From assembly GCA_029248485.1 (NCBI GenBank), contig JAQWJG010000020.1, positions 1 to 13,780 of the forward strand: DNA of 13,780 bases, written 5' to 3'. The translations under genes were made by a program, and so were the position numbers. Numbering within the stretch: the first letter of the stretch is position 1; the number at the start of each line of letters is the position of its first letter. The notes under the pieces were generated by a model. It saw nothing but the letters and a program-made list of their open reading frames with translations, ran no database searches and was not told where the DNA came from. Below, piece after piece: positions 1 through 7,102 of the stretch. This DNA is from SAR86 cluster bacterium (GTDB taxonomy: Bacteria > Pseudomonadota > Gammaproteobacteria > SAR86 > D2472).

Positions 1-2
1 AG

Positions 3-272
3 AATTTATGCATCAACATTCTTCAAAAAAATCAGCAAGAGATTTCTAACTTATGTAGCTCAAAGCAACTTGAGTCACAAAGGTTTGAGAATGATTTTTG
101 GGATACAAGCCATATCCCTTTTATTAAAAACGCTCAATCAAATATATTTTGCAAAGTTGAAGAAACGATTGCTTACCATACCCATAAAATTGTTATTGCG
201 AGAGTTGAAAGCTCGCAGAGCGCAAAGACATTTAATACCTTGATGTATGCAGACGGAGGATACCTAAATTAG
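3..272 (+). CDS. Flavin reductase-like domain protein, C-terminal part (5' end outside the window)
   Basis: An open frame runs from the left edge to a TAG at 270-272 and encodes 89 residues with no start codon inside the window. It fits the second half of the flavin reductase-like, FMN-binding split-barrel fold: an opening NLCINIL that resembles the F-x-VNVL strand, then RFEND-x-W, a Pro-containing stretch leading to a Cys (IFCKVEE), HKIVIARVES where the family has GDH-x-I-x-I-G-x-V, and a closing L-x-YADGGY resembling the usual L-x-Y-x-x-G-x-Y end. Members reduce FMN or FAD with NAD(P)H, often to supply a flavin monooxygenase, or simply bind flavin. The usual Gly-Asp before the His is replaced by HT, so activity is uncertain. 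The stop abuts the ATG of the next gene, so the two are probably co-transcribed. Family assignment is by recalled pattern only; no partner oxygenase is visible. Confidence 0.72.
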   Translation, partial: NLCINILQKNQQEISNLCSSKQLESQRFENDFWDTSHIPFIKNAQSNIFCKVEETIAYHTHKIVIARVESSQSAKTFNTLMYADGGYLN

Positions 273-677
273 ATGAGATATTTATTTATTTTTTTACTTT
301 CATGCTCATTGCATGCAATAGAATTATCACCTAGCACCGATAATGCTTCTGTTTATTTTATTTCTCCAAATAATGGAGAATCTATTTCAGGAAAAGTTAC
401 AGTCAGATTTGGTTTAGAAAACTTTGGTGTTGCTCCAGCTGGCACTCAAGTTGTGCATACAGGCCATCATCATTTAATTATTGATGCCGATCTACCTCCA
501 CTCAACCTTCCAATACCGGCTGATAAAAATCATGTTCATTTTGGGAAGGGACAAACAGAGGTAGAGATTGAGTTAACGAAAGGGGAGCACACACTGCAAT
601 TGCTGTTAGGTGATTTTCGTCATATCCCTCACGACCCGCCAATTTTTTCAAAAAAAATTACCGTCAAGGTTAATTAG
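273..677 (+). CDS. DUF4399 family secreted protein
   Basis: This 134-residue protein begins with a short hydrophobic signal sequence (about residues 2-15, likely cleaved after LHA). The rest is one DUF4399 domain, recognised from the motifs APAGTQ, TGHHHLIID, PIPADKNH-x-HFGKGQTE, HTLQLLLGD and HIP-HDPP. The many His residues (HHH near 65-67, and those around 86-89) could bind metal, but no function is established for the family as far as I know. It should act in the periplasm. The start is supported by a GGAGGA at 255-260, 12 nt upstream, and the ATG directly follows the stop of the flavin reductase-like gene, suggesting an operon. Its 3' end overlaps the convergent tetR gene by 4 nt. A Cys at residue 11 looks slightly like a lipobox, but the region before it is short for a lipoprotein signal. 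Confidence 0.85.
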   Translation: MRYLFIFLLSCSLHAIELSPSTDNASVYFISPNNGESISGKVTVRFGLENFGVAPAGTQVVHTGHHHLIIDADLPPLNLPIPADKNHVHFGKGQTEVEIELTKGEHTLQLLLGDFRHIPHDPPIFSKKITVKVN

Positions 678-1270
678 AGCTCTAAAGATTCCTCAAGGAA
701 AGACCTATAATCTTTCTTGACAACTGACATAGCTTCAGCTGCATTGCTATCTATTTCTGGGTCTATCTTCATATCCAGTAATCCCACCAGTCCATGCATC
801 AGTGCCCAAAATTTTATGCATTTTAGATCAAGAGAATTTTTAGATATTCCAGGATTAAGGTCTTTTAAAATTTGGACAAGTTCTTCAAATGCACCTTGAG
901 CTGCATCTAATAGTTCTGGAAATTCAACTTTATCAATGACGGGGCTGTGCATTAGATCATAGGTTTTTCTTTTTTCCAGGCCAAATTCAAGATAAGTAAG
1001 GCCCATTTCAAGAAACTTTTCTTTTGAGGTTGCTTTATTTGCTTGATTAGTTGCTGACCTTAATCTTTCAGTTAACTCTACAAAACCCCTTTTGGATACC
1101 TCTGCAAGTAGACATTCTTTTGTTTTAAAATGTCTATAGGGAGCTGTTTGAGATACGCTCGCCTCTTTTGCAATAGATCTTAAACTCATATTGTCATGGC
1201 CGCTTAATTCACATACTCTGCAAGCACTTGAAATTAATTCTTCTTTTAAATTGCCGTGATGATATTTCAT
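674..1270 (-). CDS. TetR/AcrR-family repressor (WHG-domain type), probable regulator of the adjacent RND pump
   Basis: A 198-residue one-component regulator. The N-terminus YHHGNLKEELISSA followed by the helix-turn-helix (about residues 28-48, SLRSIAKEASVS then TAPYRHFKTKE) is characteristic of TetR proteins with a WHG-type C-terminal domain. The ligand-binding part (about 75-198) carries WALMHGLVGLLDM, matching the family's W-x-x-x-HGL segment. Such proteins usually repress a neighbouring divergent gene and dissociate from DNA when a small molecule binds. Here the divergent neighbour is an RND efflux operon, and the intergenic region contains two palindromic candidate operators. The ligand cannot be read from sequence. 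The gene ends with a 4-nt tail-to-tail overlap with the DUF4399 gene, leaving no room for a dedicated terminator. Autoregulation is likely by analogy. Confidence 0.88.
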   Translation of the reverse strand: MKYHHGNLKEELISSACRVCELSGHDNMSLRSIAKEASVSQTAPYRHFKTKECLLAEVSKRGFVELTERLRSATNQANKATSKEKFLEMGLTYLEFGLEKRKTYDLMHSPVIDKVEFPELLDAAQGAFEELVQILKDLNPGISKNSLDLKCIKFWALMHGLVGLLDMKIDPEIDSNAAEAMSVVKKDYRSFLEESLEL

Positions 1271-1280
1271 AATAAATATA

Positions 1281-1301
1281 ATGTTGACAGTGAATACATT
1301 A
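1281..1301. promoter_or_regulatory. Candidate TetR operator O2 (upstream copy)
   Basis: This 21-bp element has the form ATGT-N11-ACAT followed by TA. It covers the -35 hexamer of the efflux promoter at 1284-1289. It is identical at 16 of 21 positions to the element at 1312-1332, in the same orientation and 31 bp away centre to centre. Two matching partial palindromes in a region between a tetR gene and its probable target are what a paired repressor site would look like. Binding by the neighbouring TetR protein is inference. Confidence 0.45.
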
Positions 1302-1311
1302 GATATATACT
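1284..1311 (+). promoter_or_regulatory. Sigma70-type promoter of the RND efflux operon
   Basis: A perfect -35 TTGACA (1284-1289) is followed after 16 bp by TATACT (1306-1311), which matches the -10 consensus at five of six positions. Transcription would start near 1317-1319, giving a leader of about 36 nt before the ATG at 1355. No clear Shine-Dalgarno sequence is seen in that leader. This is the best promoter match in the window. One candidate operator covers its -35 and the other its start site, consistent with repression by the divergent TetR protein. Confidence 0.6.
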
Positions 1312-1326
1312 ATGTTTACGCTGCAA
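1298..1326 (-). promoter_or_regulatory. Possible tetR promoter, overlapping the operators
   Basis: On the minus strand a TTGCAG (1321-1326) and a TCTAAT (1298-1303) are separated by 17 bp. The -10 matches consensus at five of six positions but the -35 at only three, so this is a weak prediction in AT-rich DNA. If real, the operator at 1312-1332 would cover its -35 region and allow autorepression. Confidence 0.25.
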
Positions 1327-1332
1327 ACATTA
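1312..1332. promoter_or_regulatory. Candidate TetR operator O1 (start-site copy)
   Basis: The core at 1312-1330 has perfect 6-bp inverted arms, ATGTTT and AAACAT, around a 7-bp centre, and is followed by TA. It begins directly after the -10 of the efflux promoter and covers the predicted transcription start. It shares the ATGT-N11-ACAT-TA pattern with the element at 1281-1301. A site here would block initiation, the usual mode for TetR repressors. The binding protein is inferred from proximity. Confidence 0.5.
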
Positions 1333-1354
1333 TTAGCATAGCATACTAAATTTT

Positions 1355-2347
1355 ATGAATAAATTTTTGAAATTATCTTTTTTTTTATTTCTAGCTTTTA
1401 ATCTTTCCTCGAATACGTCTCTGGAAATCACCACGATTGAGATTCAAGAATCTTACAATATAACTCAAAGATTTCCAGGAAAGATACTTCCATTAAATTA
1501 TTCAAAACTGGCTTTTGAAGTTCCCGGTAAAATATCAGAAGTAAAAATTGATATCGGCGATGCTGTTAAAAGGAATGATATATTAGCGGCTTTGGATCCA
1601 GCTGAAATGCAGGCAAACTTAAATCAAGCTCAGGCAAGGTTTGATCTTGCAGATCAAGCATTAAAAAGGTTTCAAGATTTAAAGTTACAAGGGTTTATTT
1701 CTAATCAGGAATTGGATAGAGCTAATTCAGAGTTTCTTATTGCTAAAGCTCAAGTAGATTTATACTCAGTTAAATTAGAGCAAACCTTTATTCGTGCTCC
1801 TTTCGATGGATATATTCAAAATAGGTTCCTTGATTCTGGCACAGTCATTAGTCCAGGGGTGCCAATTTTAGAAATTATTGACTCAACTGTTGTAGAGGCT
1901 CATGTTTCAGTACCTAGCTACATTATTGAGAGTTTGGAAGAAGGAAATTCTTATAATTTTCTTATTGATAACAGAATTATGCCAGCAACACTTAAGCGGT
2001 ATACCAAAATGAGCAATCAAGGGTCAGATAATAGATTATGCATATTTGAATTCGAGACTTTTATTAGCCCGGGATCAATTTCTTACCTTCAGCTTCAACA
2101 AGTTAAATCGGCAACTGGTGCCTGGGTTCCTTTAAAATCTCTTTCCCAAGGGACGCAAGGTTTATGGAATTTATATACAGTCTCAAAAGATAGCAATAAC
2201 CAATTCAAAGTTGCCAAAGAAATCGTTGAATTAATTCATGTTGAAGGAGATAACGCATTTATTTCAGGAACTATTACAACTGGAGATATGGTGGTATCAG
2301 GGGGAGCTGAAAAGGTGATTGAGAATCAAATTTTAAAAGCAAACTAA
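1355..2347 (+). CDS. RND efflux periplasmic adaptor subunit (membrane fusion protein)
   Basis: A 330-residue HlyD/AcrA-type adaptor linking an inner-membrane RND permease to an outer-membrane channel. An N-terminal hydrophobic segment (about 4-20) acts as signal or anchor; there is no lipobox Cys. The first biotinyl-lipoyl half is at about 52-82 (FEVPGKISEVKIDIGDAVK, ending LAALDPAE). A Gln- and Ala-rich alpha-hairpin (about 83-142) carries the QAQARFDLAD stretch. The second lipoyl half is at about 143-177, with the hallmark IRAPFDGYI and G-x-VISPGVPILEI. A beta-barrel and membrane-proximal domain follow, with the late VVSGGAEKV typical of the family end. The permease gene starts 3 nt after its stop, so the two form an operon, driven by the promoter at 1284-1311. 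It would need a TolC-like partner encoded elsewhere. Substrate unknown. Confidence 0.93.
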   Translation: MNKFLKLSFFLFLAFNLSSNTSLEITTIEIQESYNITQRFPGKILPLNYSKLAFEVPGKISEVKIDIGDAVKRNDILAALDPAEMQANLNQAQARFDLADQALKRFQDLKLQGFISNQELDRANSEFLIAKAQVDLYSVKLEQTFIRAPFDGYIQNRFLDSGTVISPGVPILEIIDSTVVEAHVSVPSYIIESLEEGNSYNFLIDNRIMPATLKRYTKMSNQGSDNRLCIFEFETFISPGSISYLQLQQVKSATGAWVPLKSLSQGTQGLWNLYTVSKDSNNQFKVAKEIVELIHVEGDNAFISGTITTGDMVVSGGAEKVIENQILKAN

Positions 2348-2350
2348 ATA

Positions 2351-5300
2351 ATGATTTTGCTCAAGATTTTATTTGATCGACCAAGGGTCTTCAGTTTACT
2401 TCTGACATTTATTTTTTTAGCCGGCATCTTTTCTCTTAGCACTCTTCCTAGACAAGAAAATCCAGAGCTTGCTCAGCGATGGTCATCAGTCCAAAGCATC
2501 TATCCTGGAGCATCGCCAACACGAATTGAAACGCAAATTTTAGAACCGCTGGAGGCCAAGCTGAGAGAGGTATATGAACTTGATGAAATTATCTCATTTG
2601 CTTCTCAAGGATTTTCAACCACGGTGCTAGCTATCAAAGATGAGGTTCCACCATCTCAAATAGAGCAAGTATGGTCTGAAGTGCAGGATAAAATGGATCA
2701 AGCATCATTTGTATTGCCTCAAGATGTTAAACCGCAATTAATTAGAAGTAGTGGCCCTCCAATAACGCTTCTTTATTCATTGACTTGGAATGGTGATGGA
2801 AAAACCCCATTAATTCTTTTATCACGCATTGCAGAAGATCTTCGACAAACCTTAGCTTATGTCAGTGGTTCAGATAGAAGTCATACATACGGCGCTGCCG
2901 ATGAAGAAGTTTTAGTTGAGATAGATAATGCCAAATTGTCTGCGCTTGGCCTATCTTTTCAAGAAGTGATACAAGTATTATCTGGGCTAGATACAAAAAA
3001 ACCAATCGGACAAATTTCACAAAATGGAAAAGAGTTTCTTGTGAAATCAAAAGATAATTTAACCAATATTTCACAAGTAGCTAACTTACCAATTAAGGTC
3101 TTTAATGAGTACGAGATTATACGTTTAGGTGATATTGCGACCTTATCAAAAAAACCAAGAGACCCACCAGAAGAACTCTCTCTTTTTAATGGAGAAAGGT
3201 CCGTATTGGTCAACATTAGTGGAGCTTTCTCACAAAGAGTAGACCTCTATGTCGATGATATTGAAAAGGTAGTTGATGAATTCAAAGACCAATTGCCATC
3301 AGAAATTTCTCTTGAGAAAGTGTATGACGAATCTTATTATTTCAAAGAAAAGTTTAATACTTTATTCACAAGCATTTTATTTGCGATCTTGATTGTTGTT
3401 GGGATTAGTTATTTTCTCCTGGGTTTTAAATCAGCCTTGATTGTCGGATCAGTTATTCCTCTTACTATTTTTTTAGTCTTATTTGGCTGCACATTACTTG
3501 GACTACCCTTGCATCAAACCTCAATGACTGGAATTATTATTGCTCTTGGCTTGCTTATCGATAATGCCATCATTGTGGTGGAAGATTTTAAATATAGGCG
3601 CAAACTAGGCCATTCTAGAGAGCAAGCCTCATATGAAACATTTCAACATTTATGGATACCTCTTGCTGCAGCAACCGCAACAACAGCGCTATCTTTTTTT
3701 CCGATTGCTGCCGGAGCAGGCCCTAGTGGAGAGTTCGTAGGAGGCATGGCAAAAACAGTAATTCTTTCAATTACTTCCTCGCTATTTCTTGCGCTTTATG
3801 TGGTACCAGTCCTCTTAAACTATTTAGATCAAATAAAGTTTTTTGAAAAAGAAATCTTTGGCGGCAATGGCTATTCAAATGAAAAACTTCTTCGAAGATA
3901 TAGAGCTATTCTGACTTGGTCATATGATGTTCCCAAAAGAGGAATCATGATTGCAATGATATTGCCCACTCTTGGTTTTATGTCTTTTCCATTCTTAAAG
4001 GCAGATTTCTTTCCTGAGCTCGATAGAAATATGTTCAAGGTACTGGTAGAACTTCCGCAAAATTCAAATGTAGAAAGTTCAGAAAAAGCAGTTTTAGAGT
4101 TAAGAGATTCCATCGCTAAAAGTGGAATTGTGCAAGACGATTTTTGGTTTATTGGCAGAAGATTACCAAGAATCCTCTATAACGTTGTTGGAGGGGATAC
4201 AGCCTTGGGTGGTAATAATTTAGCACAAGGTGTTTATATCAGCTCATCTTATAAAGAAATGGTTGAGAAACTACCAAAGCTTGCAAAAAGACTCACTGCT
4301 GAAAATCCTGACTTAAAAATTATTGTAGATAAATTTGATTCGGGGCCCCCTGTAGATGCAGCAGTCGAGTACAGTATTGATGGGCCTGATATAGATATTC
4401 TCAGAGCCTTAGGAAAAAAATTAGAATTAATTATAAGAGATGCCCCAGGAGTTTTCTTAACTAAAAGTGAACTTGCTGGTGGAGCAACAAACTTGGAGTT
4501 TGCCTTTAATGAATCCAATCTTGCATTAGGCTCAATTTCAGGAGATTTTTTTATTAATGAGTTAGCGATTGCAAGTGAAGGCAGAATTATTGGCACCATG
4601 CTTGATGGAAATAAAGAGTTATCAATCAAAATACGAGGATCATCAACTGATTCAATCGAATCAACTCAATTTTTATCCGTTCCCTCTCAGGAAGGTTTTG
4701 ATTATTCTTCAAACTATGGGGAGTTCAAGGTAACCAATCAAGCTAATTTTGTTTCTCGCGATGCTGGCAAGAGGCAAAATCAAGTTTCAGCATGGATTTG
4801 GCCTGATTTGCTCCCATCGCAAACCGAAAAATATTTGGCAGATAAGTTGGAAACTTTTAAAGCTGAGCTTCCTCCTGGATATATTTTTGAGGTAGGAGGA
4901 GAGGCTGAGGCACGAGGGCAATCTCAATCTAATATATTCTCATCAGCAATTTTATTTTTTATCTTAATAATTATTGCATTGGTTGCAGCATTAAATTCAT
5001 TTAGACAAGCCGGCTTAATTTTAAGCGTTGCGTTTTGGTGCACAGGATTGGCATTTCTGGGCTTAACAATAGGTCAAGCTAACTTTGGGTTTATTGGCTT
5101 GGTTGGCGCCATTGGGCTAGCAGGTTTATCTATTAATGATTCTATTGTTGTTTTGTCACATATTAAAGAGGCAAATGCTAATTCACCAATAACCAAAGAA
5201 GATCTGGTTGAAGTCATCATCAGATCAACCCGTCATGTTATTACTACATCAGCTACAACTATAGGCGGATTTTTACCATTGCTAATTACTAGCATTTTTT

Positions 5301-5401
5301 TTAAGCCTTTAGCTTGGGCAATGGCTGGCGGAGTTATTGGGTCTGCAATCATTGCTTTGTTTTACATTCCTGCTTGCTACGCGATTTCAAAAAAGCTATA
5401 A
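2351..5401 (+). CDS. RND-family efflux permease (AcrB/MexB superfamily)
   Basis: A 1016-residue inner-membrane proton-driven pump with the standard duplicated layout: a first membrane helix (about 10-30), a large periplasmic loop, a helix block (about 337-493), another helix near 530-550, a second periplasmic loop, and a final helix block (about 860-1013). The N-terminus (PRQENPEL and SIYPGASPTRIE) and the segment SMTGIIIALGLLIDNAIIVVED are family hallmarks. The TM4 proton-relay Asp is D404. The next residue, Asp in AcrB, is N405, and the AcrB TM10 Lys-Asn pair is replaced by N929-D930. Comparable substitutions occur in other RND branches, so the pump is not judged inactive. It follows the adaptor gene by 3 nt. 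A multidrug or lipophilic-compound substrate is likely but unproven. No frameshift or truncation is seen. Confidence 0.94.
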   Translation: MILLKILFDRPRVFSLLLTFIFLAGIFSLSTLPRQENPELAQRWSSVQSIYPGASPTRIETQILEPLEAKLREVYELDEIISFASQGFSTTVLAIKDEVPPSQIEQVWSEVQDKMDQASFVLPQDVKPQLIRSSGPPITLLYSLTWNGDGKTPLILLSRIAEDLRQTLAYVSGSDRSHTYGAADEEVLVEIDNAKLSALGLSFQEVIQVLSGLDTKKPIGQISQNGKEFLVKSKDNLTNISQVANLPIKVFNEYEIIRLGDIATLSKKPRDPPEELSLFNGERSVLVNISGAFSQRVDLYVDDIEKVVDEFKDQLPSEISLEKVYDESYYFKEKFNTLFTSILFAILIVVGISYFLLGFKSALIVGSVIPLTIFLVLFGCTLLGLPLHQTSMTGIIIALGLLIDNAIIVVEDFKYRRKLGHSREQASYETFQHLWIPLAAATATTALSFFPIAAGAGPSGEFVGGMAKTVILSITSSLFLALYVVPVLLNYLDQIKFFEKEIFGGNGYSNEKLLRRYRAILTWSYDVPKRGIMIAMILPTLGFMSFPFLKADFFPELDRNMFKVLVELPQNSNVESSEKAVLELRDSIAKSGIVQDDFWFIGRRLPRILYNVVGGDTALGGNNLAQGVYISSSYKEMVEKLPKLAKRLTAENPDLKIIVDKFDSGPPVDAAVEYSIDGPDIDILRALGKKLELIIRDAPGVFLTKSELAGGATNLEFAFNESNLALGSISGDFFINELAIASEGRIIGTMLDGNKELSIKIRGSSTDSIESTQFLSVPSQEGFDYSSNYGEFKVTNQANFVSRDAGKRQNQVSAWIWPDLLPSQTEKYLADKLETFKAELPPGYIFEVGGEAEARGQSQSNIFSSAILFFILIIIALVAALNSFRQAGLILSVAFWCTGLAFLGLTIGQANFGFIGLVGAIGLAGLSINDSIVVLSHIKEANANSPITKEDLVEVIIRSTRHVITTSATTIGGFLPLLITSIFFKPLAWAMAGGVIGSAIIALFYIPACYAISKKL

Positions 5402-5431
5402 ATTAATAGATATAAATTTTAAGAGATAAGT

Positions 5432-5701
5432 ATGAAATTATTTATGGTTCATGTGGGCTTTTATGATGATGAAGTTGGAGAAGGTATTTATGAATCCCAC
5501 ATTAATTTTTTTGTGGCAGCAGGTAATCCTAAATCTGCAAAGAAAAAAATCATGAGTATGAGTAAATTTAGAAATAAAAAAATGCATATTGACGGAATCA
5601 AAGAGATCAATAATGTAGATGGTTACGAGGTTCATCTAATTAAAAATCCGAAGCAAAAAAAAGCTAAGGCATATTCATATGATGAATCAAAAAAACTTTA
5701 A
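5432..5701 (+). CDS. DUF1543 family small protein
   Basis: This 89-residue soluble protein matches the DUF1543 family, recognised from the opening MKLFMVHVGFYDDE, then GEGIYESHINFFVA, the AKKK segment, and MHIDGIKEI followed by VDGYEVHLI. It has no signal peptide or membrane helix and ends in a Lys-rich tail. No biochemical function is known to me; the conserved His and acidic residues (SH near 23, MHID near 51) are the only hints. An AAGAGA at 5421-5426 is a fair ribosome binding site for the ATG. The gene lies 30 nt after the RND permease and 20 nt before the cupin gene on the same strand, so it could belong to either a long efflux operon or a separate three-gene operon. A TATAAA at 5411-5416 could be a local -10, but I find no good -35. 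Confidence 0.8.
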   Translation: MKLFMVHVGFYDDEVGEGIYESHINFFVAAGNPKSAKKKIMSMSKFRNKKMHIDGIKEINNVDGYEVHLIKNPKQKKAKAYSYDESKKL

Positions 5702-5721
5702 TTAAAATTGGAAGCAATGAT

Positions 5722-6246
5722 ATGAGAAGAATAATTACAGGTCAAAATCAAGCAGGAAAATCAGTTATTACTATTGATGGCCCTCCAGCTAGATCAATTG
5801 GTGAAGATGTTGGCGGTCTTTTTGAAATTTGGAATACTGACGGCATGCCTATTGATGTAACTGATAATTTAGATAGGGCGGACTCAGAAATAATTTTATC
5901 GCCTCCTGCTAATGGAACGAAGTTTAGATATTTTCAAATCAATCCAACTCCAGATGGTGTTCCTTGGGATGTTTTGCAAGATCTTGCAGCCGAAGCCTTT
6001 GATCGAATAGGTGCGGCTCATCATAGGATTGATACTTCCAAACATCCCGCAATGCATAAAACAGAGACTATCGACTATATTATTTTATTAAAAGGCGATG
6101 TCAGCCTCCTACTTGATGAAGAAGAGGTAAGGCTAGAGCCATTTGATACTGTGGTTCAAAGGGGTACAAACCATGCATGGGTTAATCATGGAGAAGAGCC
6201 TGCGTTGCTTATTGCAGTCTTGATTGATAGTCAGCTAAAAGAGTAA
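5722..6246 (+). CDS. Cupin-domain protein of unknown substrate
   Basis: A 174-residue protein with one conserved beta-barrel cupin domain in its C-terminal half. Motif 1 is seen around H112-K-T-E-T-I-D-Y ending at G125, and motif 2 is the QRGTNHAWVNHG segment with H151 and N155. These His residues are the probable metal ligands, although the classic HxH of motif 1 is reduced to a single His (H112). The N-terminal half (about 1-75) contains GLFEIWNTDG and ANGTKFRYFQI, which look like an additional beta-sheet region. The second motif's QRGT-x-HAW-x-N form is common in cupins placed near oxidoreductases and secondary-metabolism genes; the reaction is not established. It is 20 nt after DUF1543 and 30 nt before the TauD-like gene on the same strand. 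An enzyme such as an isomerase or dioxygenase, or a ligand-binding protein, is possible. Confidence 0.8.
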   Translation: MRRIITGQNQAGKSVITIDGPPARSIGEDVGGLFEIWNTDGMPIDVTDNLDRADSEIILSPPANGTKFRYFQINPTPDGVPWDVLQDLAAEAFDRIGAAHHRIDTSKHPAMHKTETIDYIILLKGDVSLLLDEEEVRLEPFDTVVQRGTNHAWVNHGEEPALLIAVLIDSQLKE

Positions 6247-6276
6247 ACTGCAAAAGAGTTAGAGTACATATAGCCT

Positions 6277-7101
6277 ATGTTTCAAGTAAAACAAGTTGCA
6301 GCAGCCTTGGGTGCAGAATTGCATGGAGTTGATTTATGCCAAGATCTTTCTTTAGATGTTTACGCTGAAATTAGAAGATTACTCGTAGAGCACCAAGTTA
6401 TTTTTTTTAGGGATCAAGATATATCTCCTGCTCAACATAAAGCGCTAGCTGAATCTTTTGGGCCAGTTCAAACTCATCCTGCATATGAAACAGTAGATGG
6501 ATTTCCAGAAATTACTATCTTAGAAAGCACCGCAGACAAACCTTCCAAGATAGAGGTGTGGCACTCTGACATGACTTTTCGGAAACATCCCCCTCTCGGA
6601 TCTGTCTTAAGGTCAAAAATTTGCCCGCCAAAAGGTGGTGATACTATGTGGGCAAGCATGACTGCCGCTTATGAGGGCCTGTCAAAGAATATGCAGGAAT
6701 TTCTTTCAACTTTAGAGGCTGAACATGATTTTAGTTATGGATTTAAGGAAAGCTTAGCTGAGCCAGGTGGAAAGGAACGACTAGCACAGGCAGTAGCAGA
6801 TAATCCTCCTGTTCAGCATCCTGTTATAAGAGTTCATCCTGAAAGCGATCAAAAAGTAATTTTTGTAAATGCGTTGTTTACTACAAGAATAATTGGATTG
6901 CCTGAGAAAGAAAGCACAGCAATATTACAATTTTTGTATGATCACATAATTACCGCTGAATATACATGTCGCTTTAAATGGGAGCCAAATTCAATTGCTA
7001 TATGGGATAACCGAAGCACTCAACATAAGCCAATCAATGATTATTTTCCATCTCACAGATTGTTGCAGCGAGTCGCAATTGATGGCGACAAACCCTATTA
7101 A
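6277..7101 (+). CDS. TauD/TfdA-family Fe(II)/2-oxoglutarate-dependent dioxygenase
   Basis: A 274-residue cytoplasmic enzyme, close in length and layout to E. coli TauD. The iron ligands are H96-x-D98 (VWHSDMTF) and H250 (WDNRSTQH). R261 and R265 fall 11 and 15 residues after H250, the same spacing as TauD R266 (2-oxoglutarate) and R270 (sulfonate) after H255. H67 and Y70 in THPAY match TauD H70 and Y73. The segments VIFFRDQDIS, GGDTMWASMTAAYE, FVNALFTTRI and the GDKPY end are also TauD-like. Such enzymes hydroxylate the carbon next to a sulfonate, ester or ether oxygen, releasing sulfite or another product. The position matching TauD Asn95 is I92, so the substrate may not be taurine. No tauABC transporter genes are present. 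The stop lies 1 nt from that of the convergent amidotransferase gene. Confidence 0.9.
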   Translation: MFQVKQVAAALGAELHGVDLCQDLSLDVYAEIRRLLVEHQVIFFRDQDISPAQHKALAESFGPVQTHPAYETVDGFPEITILESTADKPSKIEVWHSDMTFRKHPPLGSVLRSKICPPKGGDTMWASMTAAYEGLSKNMQEFLSTLEAEHDFSYGFKESLAEPGGKERLAQAVADNPPVQHPVIRVHPESDQKVIFVNALFTTRIIGLPEKESTAILQFLYDHIITAEYTCRFKWEPNSIAIWDNRSTQHKPINDYFPSHRLLQRVAIDGDKPY

Positions 7102-7102
7102 G

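Noticed and set aside
273..305. Possible lipobox (LLSC) making the DUF4399 protein a lipoprotein.
   Set aside because: The Cys is residue 11, leaving too short a charged and hydrophobic region for a normal lipoprotein signal; cleavage after residue 15 fits better.
2862..3216. Two overlapping minus-strand open frames inside the RND permease gene.
   Set aside because: Both are shadows of the first periplasmic loop coding sequence, with no domain resemblance.
4249..4629. A 126-residue minus-strand open frame inside the RND permease gene.
   Set aside because: It lies entirely within a well-conserved coding region on the other strand, has Ser- and Pro-rich composition typical of an antisense shadow, and resembles no family.
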